Assembly: GCA_033764865.1 (NCBI GenBank) | Contig: JANRIM010000006.1 | Coordinates: forward strand, 1 to 16,888 | Length of the DNA: 16,888 nucleotides | Reading direction: 5' to 3' | DNA from: VFBF01 sp033764865 | GTDB taxonomy: Bacteria > Pseudomonadota > Alphaproteobacteria > Caulobacterales > Aquidulcibacteraceae | Part shown: positions 6,362 to 13,172 of the stretch, one piece after another | How positions within the stretch are numbered: the stretch's first letter is position 1 | Layout: every line of letters starts with the position of its first letter | The notes under the pieces: model-generated | What the model was told of the DNA's origin: nothing | What the model saw: only the letters and a program-made list of their open reading frames with translations | Databases searched by the model: none | Position numbers and translations under genes: made by a program

Positions 6362-6682
6362 TCAGTTGGCGGCGACGGCCGTCGTCGCCGGCGCGGCCGC
6401 GCGGCTGTTGCAGCGGGCGATGTCGGCCTCGCCCAGGTTGCCGAACGAGGTGATCTGGCCGACTTCCCGGGCCAGCTCCATGCACACCCGGGCGCTGACC
6501 TTCTTGGTCACGCGGGCCTGGCAGGTGTCGCCGGCGCACTGCCAGACGACGCCGCTGGCGATCACGCGGCCTTCGGCGGTCGGCGCCGCCAGCTTCGCGA
6601 CGACGGCGGTGTCCGCCAGCGCGACGCCCGCGAAGAGGCCAAGGGCGGCGGCGGCGGCGAACAGGGTCTTGGTCATGGACAT
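6362..6682 (-). CDS. Small secreted protein of the CC_3452-like family
   Basis: 106 aa from the ATG at 6682, with GGAGAG just upstream on the minus strand; an ATG two codons later is also possible. A signal peptide ends ALA at residue 23, so the mature protein is about 83 aa and periplasmic or extracellular. Four Cys at 49, 54, 67 and 91 are spaced like two disulfides: VVWQCAGDTC, SARVCMELAREVG, and ADIARCN. This pattern (ASGVVWQC followed by VCMELAREVG and a lysine/asparagine-rich end) resembles small Caulobacter proteins annotated as the CC_3452 family, of unknown function. It is monocistronic, with its own terminator. Confidence 0.8.
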   Translation of the reverse strand: MSMTKTLFAAAAALGLFAGVALADTAVVAKLAAPTAEGRVIASGVVWQCAGDTCQARVTKKVSARVCMELAREVGQITSFGNLGEADIARCNSRAAAPATTAVAAN

Positions 6683-6756
6683 CGGGGCTCTCCACTGGCG
6701 ACCGCCGGGGGGCGTCAACCCAAAGTTGACGGGCGCGTCACGCAACACACGAATTC

Positions 6757-6785
6757 ACCGTAGCGCAGGGACCGGCAAACGCAAG
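6757..6785 (-). promoter_or_regulatory. Candidate promoter of the CC_3452-like gene
   Basis: On the minus strand, CTTGCG (plus 6780-6785) and TACGGT (plus 6757-6762) are separated by 17 bp. This gives a leader of about 70 bases to the ATG at 6682. The match to the sigma-70 consensus is moderate. Confidence 0.35.
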
Positions 6786-6929
6786 CAGAAAATTGAACAG
6801 AAGCGAAATTATTCATCACTCCGTCGTTACCGCATCGTCATCATGCCGGCCCGTCAGGGCGTTCACCACACGGGTGGGCGACGCTGCGGCGGGAATGCGG
6901 TGCGGCCGGAGGGCGCCGCGACGACAGGC

Positions 6930-6958
6930 TTGACCGTGCCCCCTCGGCCCTGAACCGT
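6930..6958 (+). promoter_or_regulatory. Candidate promoter of the acyl-CoA dehydrogenase gene
   Basis: TTGACC at 6930-6935 is a strong -35 match. A 17-bp spacer leads to AACCGT at 6953-6958, a weak -10. It would give a leader of about 85 bases to the ATG at 7049. Confidence 0.3.
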
Positions 6959-7048
6959 AGCGGCTTCCAGAACGCGCCCGCCACCGCCCGGCAAACCCGC
7001 CTGGGCCAACGACAGAGCGCCAGCCCGCGTCAGGGGAGAGGCCACACC

Positions 7049-8383
7049 ATGGATTTCAGCATTCCCAAAGAGATCGCCGACTATCTGGTCGTGCTCGACA
7101 AGTTCATCGAGGACGAGATCAAGCCCCTGCAGGCGCAGGACGACAACGAGCGCTTCTTCGATCACCGCCGCGAGTGGGCGCGCACGGATTTCGAGAACCA
7201 GGGCCTGCCGCGCCACGACTGGGAGCTGCTGCTGCGCGAAGCCCGCCGGCGCGCCGACAAGGCCGGCCACCTGCGCTATGCCCTGCCGAAAGAGTTCGGC
7301 GGCCAGGACGGCACCAATCTCGGCATGGCGATCATCCGGGAGCACCTGGCGAAAAAGGGCCTCGGCCTCCACAACGACCTGCAGAACGAGCATTCCATCG
7401 TGGGCAACATGCCCGGCGTGCTTATGCTGCGGGACTTCGGCACCGAGGAGCAGAAGCAGAAGTTCATCCCTGGCAGCTTCGACGGCACCTACATCGCCGC
7501 CTTCGGCCTGACCGAGCCAGAGCACGGCTCCGACGCCACGCACATGGAGACCCGCGCCGTCCCCGAGACCCGCGACGGCGTGAAGGGCTACCGCATCGAC
7601 GGCGAGAAGATGTGGATCACGGGCATGCACGTGGCCACGCACATCATGCTGTTCGCCCGCACCGGCGGAGATGACGGCGACGCCGCCGGCATCACCTGCT
7701 TCATCACCCCGGCCCGCGATCCCGGCGTGAAGATTGAAGAGTACATGTGGACGTTCAACATGCCGACGGACCACCCGCGGCTGTCGATCACCAACGTCTG
7801 GGTGCCGGAAACGGCGATTTTCGGGAAGCTCGGCGGGGGCCTTTCGCTGGCGCAGCATTTTGTCCACGAGAACCGCATCCGCCAGGCCGCGTCGTCCTGC
7901 GGGGCGGCGATGTACTGCATCGACGAGAGCGTGAAGTACGCACGCCTTCGCAAGCCGTTCGGGGAGGCGCTGGCGCGCAACCAGGCCATCCAGTTCCCGC
8001 TCGTGGAACTCGCCACCCAGACGGAGATGCTGCGGCTGCTCATCTTCAAGACCGCCTGGGAGATGGACCAGATGCCCAAGCCGGAGGTGGAGAAGCGCCT
8101 CTCGGACAAGGTGTCCATGTGCAATTACTGGGCGAACCGGCTGTGCTGCGAGGCGGCGGACCGGGCCATCCAGGTGCACGGCGGCATCGGCTATTCCCGC
8201 CACAAGCCGTTCGAGCACATCTACCGGCACCACCGCCGCTACCGCATCACCGAGGGCTCCGAGGAAATCCAGATGCGCAAGGTGGCGGGCCACCTGTTCG
8301 GCTACATGGGCCCGCGGCGGAGGGAGTTCGCGGAGATGGACGCCGCGCATGAAGCGGCCAAGGCGGCCAGGAAGCGCGGCTAG
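7049..8383 (+). CDS. Acyl-CoA dehydrogenase family flavoprotein
   Basis: 444 aa, slightly longer than a classical acyl-CoA dehydrogenase. It should oxidise an acyl-CoA to the trans-2-enoyl-CoA with FAD and pass electrons to ETF. The mostly helical N-domain carries LRYALPKEFGGQDG. The middle domain has AFGLTEPEHGSDATHMETRA, where His takes the place of the usual Ala in the TEP..GSD flavin motif. The C-domain has IQVHGGIGYSRHKPFEHIYRHHRRYRITEGSEEIQ, with Glu402 in the TEG position used as catalytic base in medium-chain enzymes. The overall character is closer to ACAD10/11-like enzymes than to short-chain FadE; substrate unknown. GGGGAGAGG lies upstream of the ATG. The PaaG-like hydratase follows after 54 bp, probably in one operon. 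Confidence 0.93.
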   Translation: MDFSIPKEIADYLVVLDKFIEDEIKPLQAQDDNERFFDHRREWARTDFENQGLPRHDWELLLREARRRADKAGHLRYALPKEFGGQDGTNLGMAIIREHLAKKGLGLHNDLQNEHSIVGNMPGVLMLRDFGTEEQKQKFIPGSFDGTYIAAFGLTEPEHGSDATHMETRAVPETRDGVKGYRIDGEKMWITGMHVATHIMLFARTGGDDGDAAGITCFITPARDPGVKIEEYMWTFNMPTDHPRLSITNVWVPETAIFGKLGGGLSLAQHFVHENRIRQAASSCGAAMYCIDESVKYARLRKPFGEALARNQAIQFPLVELATQTEMLRLLIFKTAWEMDQMPKPEVEKRLSDKVSMCNYWANRLCCEAADRAIQVHGGIGYSRHKPFEHIYRHHRRYRITEGSEEIQMRKVAGHLFGYMGPRRREFAEMDAAHEAAKAARKRG

Positions 8384-8387
8384 CGCA

Positions 8388-8401
8388 CACCGCCGGCGGT
8401 G
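8388..8401. other. 14-bp perfect palindrome between acyl-CoA dehydrogenase and hydratase genes
   Basis: CACCGCCGGCGGTG is its own reverse complement and starts five bases after the dehydrogenase stop. It may be an intercistronic RNA hairpin or a binding site. GC-rich palindromes arise easily in this background, so the weight is low. Confidence 0.3.
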
Positions 8402-8437
8402 CGGGCGGCCGGTGTTTGAACGAAACGGAGACGCTCC

Positions 8438-9229
8438 ATGTCCACCATCCTGCAATCCACCACCGATCGCGTCCGCACGCTCACACTCAACCGCCCCGAG
8501 GCGCTCAACGCGCTGACGCGCGAGCTGATGGACGAGATGCGCGACGCGATGGCGGAGGCCGCCAACGACAGCGCCGTGGGCGCGCTCGTCATCACCGGCG
8601 CGGGCCGCGGCTTCTGCGCGGGCGCCGATCTCATGCAGCCGCCGGCGAAGCCGCCGCTCACGCGCGGGCACGCGGTGGCCGACGGGATGACCTCCCACTT
8701 CAATCCGTTCGCGCGCGACATCGCGCAGTTTCCGAAGCCCACCGTGGCGGCGGTCAACGGCACGGCGGCGGGCGGCGGCGTGGGCGTGGCGCTGGCGTGC
8801 GACATCGTCATCGCGGCGAAGTCCGCGAAGTTCATCCAGGTGTTCGCGCCGCAGCTCGGCCTCGTGCCGGACATGGGGTGCTCGTGGCATCTGCCGCGGC
8901 TTGTGGGCGCGGCGCGCGCGAAGGGGCTCGCGTTGCTCGGCGATCGACTGTCGGCGGAGGATGCGGAAAAGTGGGGCCTGATCTGGTCTGCGGTCGACGA
9001 CGCGGACCTCGCGGCGAAGGCCCACGAGATCGCGGTGCGTCTCGCCCACGGTCCCACGAAGGGGTTCGTGCGCACGCGCGAGGTGCTGGCCGCGGCGATG
9101 GACAACGATCTGGTGGCGCAGCTCGATCTGGAGCGCCGCGTCCAGTTCGAACTGGGAAACACCGCCGACTTCGCCGAGGGCGTCATGGCCTTCGCGCAGA
9201 AGCGCAAGCCGAATTTCACGGGCGCATGA
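8438..9229 (+). CDS. Enoyl-CoA hydratase/isomerase, PaaG-like crotonase
   Basis: 263 aa, normal for the crotonase family. The oxyanion-hole segments are visible: GAGRGFCAGADL (54-65) and NGTAAGGGVGVALACDIVIA (107-126). The region LGLVPDMGCSWHLPRLVGAARAKGLALLGDRLSAEDAEKWGLIWSAVDD (from residue 140) is very like PaaG, 1,2-epoxyphenylacetyl-CoA isomerase, including the catalytic Asp (here Asp145) in the PD.G motif. It lacks the Glu pair of classical hydratases at that site. No other paa genes are present, so phenylacetate degradation is not implied; it may act on the product of the preceding dehydrogenase. CGGAG lies about nine bases before the ATG. It ends 6 bp from the convergent CHAP gene. 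Confidence 0.9.
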   Translation: MSTILQSTTDRVRTLTLNRPEALNALTRELMDEMRDAMAEAANDSAVGALVITGAGRGFCAGADLMQPPAKPPLTRGHAVADGMTSHFNPFARDIAQFPKPTVAAVNGTAAGGGVGVALACDIVIAAKSAKFIQVFAPQLGLVPDMGCSWHLPRLVGAARAKGLALLGDRLSAEDAEKWGLIWSAVDDADLAAKAHEIAVRLAHGPTKGFVRTREVLAAAMDNDLVAQLDLERRVQFELGNTADFAEGVMAFAQKRKPNFTGA

Positions 9230-9244
9230 GCGCCGTCACGGCGC
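9230..9244. other. Hairpin over the junction of two convergent genes
   Basis: GCGCCG (9230-9235) and CGGCGC (9239-9244) pair around TCA. The loop is the stop codon of the minus-strand CHAP gene and the stem begins one base after the hydratase stop. It would fold in both transcripts. There is no T-run, so termination would be weak or Rho-assisted. Confidence 0.35.
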
Positions 9245-10051
9245 GCCGGACGCCGGGGCGAGGCCGTCGTCCACCGCGGCGATGTTGGTCCAGCCCTCCA
9301 CCGGGAACGTCCCGCCGCCCTGCGACAGGAACACGCCCGCCCAAGCCTCCCCGAAGCGCATGAAGCGCACGCGTCCGGCGCCCACCGTCTCGCCGGGCGT
9401 CAGCGAGGAGCCGCCGTGCTGCTCGAACAGGGTGGCGATGATCACGTCGTCGCTTTCCCGCTCCAGCGCGCGGATGACCGCCACATGGCCATACCCACGC
9501 CCGCCGTCCTCCGAGGGCATCGCGATGGAGACCACGGCGCCCACCAGCGGCGCGCAGGTGCTTTCGCCGCTTGGGAAATAGCGCAGTGAGACGGGCGTAG
9601 AGCCCGTGATGCGGCCGCCGGTGTAGGCCGCCGCGCCGAACCGCTCGGCGACGCGCTGCGCCACGTCCACTCCGTGCCCCAGGCCCAGGCCGATCCGCGT
9701 CGGCACGCCCAGCGCCTCGCGCAGGTAGCGATGCACCAGTTCCGTGCACTGGTAGAGGCCGTCCGGGTTGTCGCGCCGGGCGTCGCCCTCCGCGCCGTGC
9801 GCGTAGGCGGTGACGCCGAAGGCGCTGTCGAACGGGGCGCCGAACTCCCCCCAGGTCAGCTGCTCCGGCACGGACTGGGGCGCGAGCTCCACGAAGCGTC
9901 CGCCGCAGGCGTCCACGATCCGGTAGGGGCTTTCAAGCGCCGCCGGCGCGTCCAGGCTGGCTTGCGCCTGCGCCCGTCCCGGGTGCAGCGCCGCCGCCGA
10001 CACGCCGACCGCCAGCGCAATCACCGCGGCGATGCTGTGTTCGATGTGCAT
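9236..10051 (-). CDS. Secreted CHAP-domain protein (putative cysteine amidase/peptidase)
   Basis: 271 aa with an N-terminal signal peptide (hydrophobic core 8-20, cleavage near AQAQA at 28-31). CHAP domains are papain-like and usually cut peptidoglycan amide or peptide bonds. The expected residues are present: Cys102 in DGLYQCTELVHRYL, His189 in GRGYGHVAVIRAL, and Glu210 in IIATLFEQHGG. The segment LVGAVVSIAMPSE before the His is the usual strand. There is no cell-wall-binding or SH3 domain. It could act in the periplasm on peptidoglycan, or it may be a structural relative. The start lacks a strong ribosome binding site but fits the signal peptide. It is divergent from cobT. Confidence 0.82.
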   Translation of the reverse strand: MHIEHSIAAVIALAVGVSAAALHPGRAQAQASLDAPAALESPYRIVDACGGRFVELAPQSVPEQLTWGEFGAPFDSAFGVTAYAHGAEGDARRDNPDGLYQCTELVHRYLREALGVPTRIGLGLGHGVDVAQRVAERFGAAAYTGGRITGSTPVSLRYFPSGESTCAPLVGAVVSIAMPSEDGGRGYGHVAVIRALERESDDVIIATLFEQHGGSSLTPGETVGAGRVRFMRFGEAWAGVFLSQGGGTFPVEGWTNIAAVDDGLAPASGAP

Positions 10052-10182
10052 GCGGTCCGGCCCGGTCGCGCCAAAAGCTGGCTCGACGGCAGTGTCGCAG
10101 GTTCGGTCCGGCGCCGCAATTGCGCGCGCCGGTCGCGGCCGCGCAGTAGCGCGCCCGCCGGCCAGCGGGTATTTCTCCCGCC
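10052..10182. promoter_or_regulatory. Divergent promoter region between the CHAP gene and cobT
   Basis: The 131-bp gap must hold both promoters. Just before cobT, GCGGG (10165-10169) and CCCGC (10177-10181) form a small hairpin around TATTTCT. There is no Shine-Dalgarno for cobT; the TATTTC (10170-10175) seven bases before the ATG could be a -10 for a leaderless mRNA, but no -35 is evident. No cobalamin-riboswitch-like element was seen. Confidence 0.3.
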
Positions 10183-12051
10183 ATGTCGACGAAAGACACC
10201 CCCACCGAACTCTTCAAGCGCGCGCTGGCGCAGTCGACCCGGGCGCTGGCCGGCGCCGAGGACCTTGAAGTCAGCTTCGGCGCGGAGGGGCCGCGCCTTT
10301 CGGGGGACCGCATCGTCCTGCCGCACCCGCCGCGGGTGCTGTCGGACGGGGAGGCGGAGCGCCTGCGCGGCCATGCCGACGGGCTGGCTCTGCGGCTCGC
10401 CCACCATGACGTCGCGCGCCACGCCGCGCTGCGCCCCCAGGGCGACCGGGCGCGCGCCTTGTTCGACGCGGTGGAGGAGGTGCGGGTCCAGTCCATCGGG
10501 GCCAACGCCATGGCCGGCGTCGCCGCGAACCTCACCGCCGCGCTGGTGGAGCGGTGCGAGAAGCGGGGCTTCGCGCGCATGGAGGATCGCACCTCCGCGC
10601 CGCTCGCCGATGCGCTGGGCCTCATCGTCCGGGAGCGGCTCACCGGCCTGCCGACGCCCGAGGTGGCGCGCGGGGTCGCCGACATCTGGCGCAGCGACAT
10701 CGAAAAATCCGCCGGCACGCTCGACCGGCTCCTGGAGGCCATCAACGACCAGCCGCGTTTCGCGCGCCTGGCGCGGGACCTCATCAAGGAGCTGGAGCTC
10801 GGCGACGAGATCGGGGGCGAGCCGTCCGACGCGCCGGAGACGCCGCCCGATCAGCCGACCCCGCCCACCCCGCCGCAGGATGACGGCGCCCAGCAGGAAG
10901 CGCCCGATCCCGCCACCATGGAGATGGAGGCCGGCGCGACCGACGACCTCTCCGACGAGGACACCCAGCCCGTCCAGATGGAGGCGGACGCCCAGCAGGA
11001 GGAGGAGTCCGACACGCCGGAGGAAGGTGAGCGGCCCATGCGGCCGCGCCCGCGCGACAACGACGATCATCCCAACCTGCACTACAAGGCCTTCACCCGC
11101 ACCCACGACGAGACGATCGCGGCGGAGGAGCTGTGCGACAGCGAGGAACTGGCCCGTCTGCGCAGCTATCTCGATCAGCAGCTCAAGCCGCTGCAGAGCG
11201 TCGTGGGCCGGCTGGCCAACCGCCTGCAGCGTCGATTGCTGGCCAAGCAGAACCGCTCCTGGACCTTCGATCTTGAGGAGGGCGTGCTGGACACCGCGCG
11301 TCTCACACGCGTCGTCGTCGATCCCACTGCGCCGCTCTCGTTCAAGCAGGAAGAGGACACCGACTTCAAGGACACCGTCGTCACGCTGCTCCTGGACAAC
11401 TCCGGCTCCATGCGCGGGCGCCCGATCATGGTGGCGGCGCTGTGCGCGGACATCCTGGCGCGCACGCTGGAGCGGTGCGGCGTGAAGGTGGAGATTCTCG
11501 GCTTCACCACCCGCGCCTGGAAGGGCGGCATGGCCAAGGAGGACTGGCTGAAGGCAGGCCGCCCCATCCATCCGGGCCGCCTCAACGACCTGCGCCACGT
11601 CATCTACAAATCCGCGGACGCGCCGTGGCGGCGCGCGCGCCGCAACCTCGGCCTCATGATGCGCGAGGGCCTGCTCAAGGAGAACATCGACGGCGAGGCC
11701 CTCATGTGGGCGCACGAGCGGTTGCTGGGCCGCCCGGAGCAGCGGCGCATCCTGATGGTGATCTCCGACGGCGCGCCGGTGGACGATTCCACGCTTTCGG
11801 CCAATCCCGGCAACTACCTTGAAAAGCACTTGCGGGCCGTGATCGGCTGGATCGAGACGCGCTCTCCGGTGGAGCTGATCGCCGTGGGCATCGGTCATGA
11901 CGTGACGCGCTGGTACAAGCGCGCCGTCACCATCGTCGACGCCGAGCAACTGGGGGGCGTGATGACCGACAAGCTCGCGGAGCTGTTCGAGGAGCAGGGC
12001 GAGGCCGCCAAGGGCGCGCCGCGCGTGCCGGCCCGGGGGCTGCGTCTGTGA
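10183..12051 (+). CDS. cobT: Aerobic cobaltochelatase subunit CobT
   Basis: 622 aa, normal for CobT. With CobS (AAA+ ATPase) it drives CobN to insert cobalt into hydrogenobyrinic acid a,c-diamide in the aerobic cobalamin pathway. Residues 1-205 are the conserved helical N-domain. Residues about 207-295 form an acidic, Pro/Gln-rich linker typical of CobT. The C-terminal von Willebrand A domain begins near 400 with a MIDAS motif, DNSGSM (405-410), and later VISDGAPVDDSTL. The family-specific region YLEKHLRAVIGWIETRSPVELIAVGIGHDV is present. CobS is normally near CobT but is not in this window. The stop overlaps the GTG of the next gene. Confidence 0.96.
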   Translation: MSTKDTPTELFKRALAQSTRALAGAEDLEVSFGAEGPRLSGDRIVLPHPPRVLSDGEAERLRGHADGLALRLAHHDVARHAALRPQGDRARALFDAVEEVRVQSIGANAMAGVAANLTAALVERCEKRGFARMEDRTSAPLADALGLIVRERLTGLPTPEVARGVADIWRSDIEKSAGTLDRLLEAINDQPRFARLARDLIKELELGDEIGGEPSDAPETPPDQPTPPTPPQDDGAQQEAPDPATMEMEAGATDDLSDEDTQPVQMEADAQQEEESDTPEEGERPMRPRPRDNDDHPNLHYKAFTRTHDETIAAEELCDSEELARLRSYLDQQLKPLQSVVGRLANRLQRRLLAKQNRSWTFDLEEGVLDTARLTRVVVDPTAPLSFKQEEDTDFKDTVVTLLLDNSGSMRGRPIMVAALCADILARTLERCGVKVEILGFTTRAWKGGMAKEDWLKAGRPIHPGRLNDLRHVIYKSADAPWRRARRNLGLMMREGLLKENIDGEALMWAHERLLGRPEQRRILMVISDGAPVDDSTLSANPGNYLEKHLRAVIGWIETRSPVELIAVGIGHDVTRWYKRAVTIVDAEQLGGVMTDKLAELFEEQGEAAKGAPRVPARGLRL

Positions 12052-13097
12052 GATCTGCGTTCATCGCCGTCCTGCTGCTGGCGGCTTGCGCCAACGGCGA
12101 TGCGCCGCGCCCGCCGGCGGAGACGACCGCCGCCGATGCGCGGCCTGTGGCGGGCTTCGGCCCCGCGCCGCAGGACTGGCAGGCGGTCCGGCTTGCCGTG
12201 CGCGCGACGCCGCTCGCGCCGGACGCGCCCGATCTCGCCGCCGTCGGCGCGCTGACGTTTCGCGGCGGGCTCGCGCTTTCGTCGGACGATGCGCGCTTCG
12301 GCGGTCTCTCCGGGCTCTACGTGGCCGAGGACGGCAATCTCCTCGCCGTGACCGATCAGGGCGACTGGTTCGCCGCCCGCATCGTGCTGGACGCGCAAGG
12401 GGCGCTGAAGGGCCTCGTGGACGGCCGCATGAGCGCGCTGCGCGGGCCCGACGGCGCCCCCTTGACGGACAAGGCGCTCGCGGACGCCGAGGGTCTCGCG
12501 CGGCTGCCTGACGGTCGCTTCGCCGTGACCTTCGAGCGGATCCATGCGGTGCGCCTTTACGATCTCGACGGATTGGGCCCCACCGCGGCGCCCGTGGGCG
12601 CCGTCGCGCTCGACGGGACCGATGCCCTGACCGCCAACGACAGCCTTGAGGCCGTGGCTGCGTTCGACGACCGCCTGCTGATCGGCGCGGAGGGCGTCGA
12701 CCGCCCCCGCGCGCCATTCTGGCTGGCGCCGCTGGCCGACCCCGCGCCGGCGGCGCCTGCCGGCCGCACGGAAACGTCGGCCCGCTACGGGCTGGTCGCG
12801 CTCGACCGGCTTCCGGACGGGGACTTTCTCGCCATGGAGAGGTTCTTCGCGCCGCTGATCGGGCCCCGGATCGCCATCGTGCGGGTGTCGGCCGCCCGCC
12901 TCCTCGAAACCCCCGCCCAGTGGACGCGCGAGACCGTCGCCGAGCTCAATCCCCCGGTGGCGCTCGACAATTTCGAAGGATTGGCCGTTACGCGCGGGCC
13001 GGCGGGCGGGGTGCGCATCTACATCGTCTCCGACGACAACTTCAGCCGCACCCAGCGCACGCTGCTCTACGCATTCGACCTCGACGATCCCCGTTAG
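12048..13097 (+). CDS. Phytase-like (esterase-like activity of phytase) lipoprotein
   Basis: 349 aa, starting at GTG 12048 in a GTGA overlap with the cobT stop, which supports coupling. A short signal ends in LLLAAC, giving lipidated Cys14. Beta-propeller-like repeats include RFGGLSGLYVAEDGNLLAVTDQGDWF (about 83-108), EGLARLPDGRFAVTFER, NDSLEAVAAFDDRLLIGAEG and LDNFEGLAVTRG followed by IYIVSDDNFSRTQRTLL. These are hallmarks of the phytase-like PF13449 family, named for similarity to phytases; many members have no tested activity. Placement directly after cobT recurs in alphaproteobacteria as far as I recall. A direct role in cobalamin synthesis is not implied. Confidence 0.88.
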   Translation: MRSAFIAVLLLAACANGDAPRPPAETTAADARPVAGFGPAPQDWQAVRLAVRATPLAPDAPDLAAVGALTFRGGLALSSDDARFGGLSGLYVAEDGNLLAVTDQGDWFAARIVLDAQGALKGLVDGRMSALRGPDGAPLTDKALADAEGLARLPDGRFAVTFERIHAVRLYDLDGLGPTAAPVGAVALDGTDALTANDSLEAVAAFDDRLLIGAEGVDRPRAPFWLAPLADPAPAAPAGRTETSARYGLVALDRLPDGDFLAMERFFAPLIGPRIAIVRVSAARLLETPAQWTRETVAELNPPVALDNFEGLAVTRGPAGGVRIYIVSDDNFSRTQRTLLYAFDLDDPR

Positions 13098-13122
13098 CCC
13101 TCCGTTAAGCACTTGCATGGGG

Positions 13123-13166
13123 CCGCGGATTAACGCGGTTCCGGTATGGAACCACCCCAAGGGTGG
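13123..13166 (+). promoter_or_regulatory. Three abutting hairpins leading to the Tad-domain start
   Basis: Three perfect stems run head to tail: CCGCG/CGCGG (13123-13138, loop GATTAA), GGTTCC/GGAACC (13137-13153, loop GGTAT) and CCACCC/GGGTGG (13152-13166, loop CAA). Neighbouring stems share two bases, so adjacent hairpins partly compete. The last right arm, GGGTGG, is the ribosome binding site of the gene starting at 13173. Confidence 0.45.
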
Positions 13167-13172
13167 AAACGC

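Larger units (their letters stand above)
6683..7048. other. 366-bp divergent intergenic region without a gene
   Basis: This is the only gap above 300 bp. It separates the minus-strand CC_3452-like gene from the plus-strand acyl-CoA dehydrogenase. It has an AT-richer core at about 6720-6850, unusual for the window, that could carry regulator sites for both genes. No RNA gene, repeat or credible ORF is seen in it. Confidence 0.6.

Noticed and set aside
6749..6850. The AT-richer patch as a possible origin or foreign insert
   Set aside because: No DnaA boxes, direct repeats or inverted ends were found; it is better explained as a divergent promoter region.
6863..9049. A 728-codon open frame on the minus strand opposite the acyl-CoA dehydrogenase and hydratase genes
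   Set aside because: It is antisense to two clear enzyme genes, is rich in Arg, Ala and His with no domain, and is the usual product of third-position GC bias.
10052..10182. Possible cobalamin riboswitch upstream of cobT
   Set aside because: The gap is only 131 bp, contains no B12-box-like sequence or multi-stem layout, and shows just one small hairpin.
10021..11949. A 642-codon minus-strand frame and a 603-codon plus-strand frame overlapping cobT
   Set aside because: cobT is certain in its own frame; the others are low-complexity Arg/Ala/Pro readings with no motifs.
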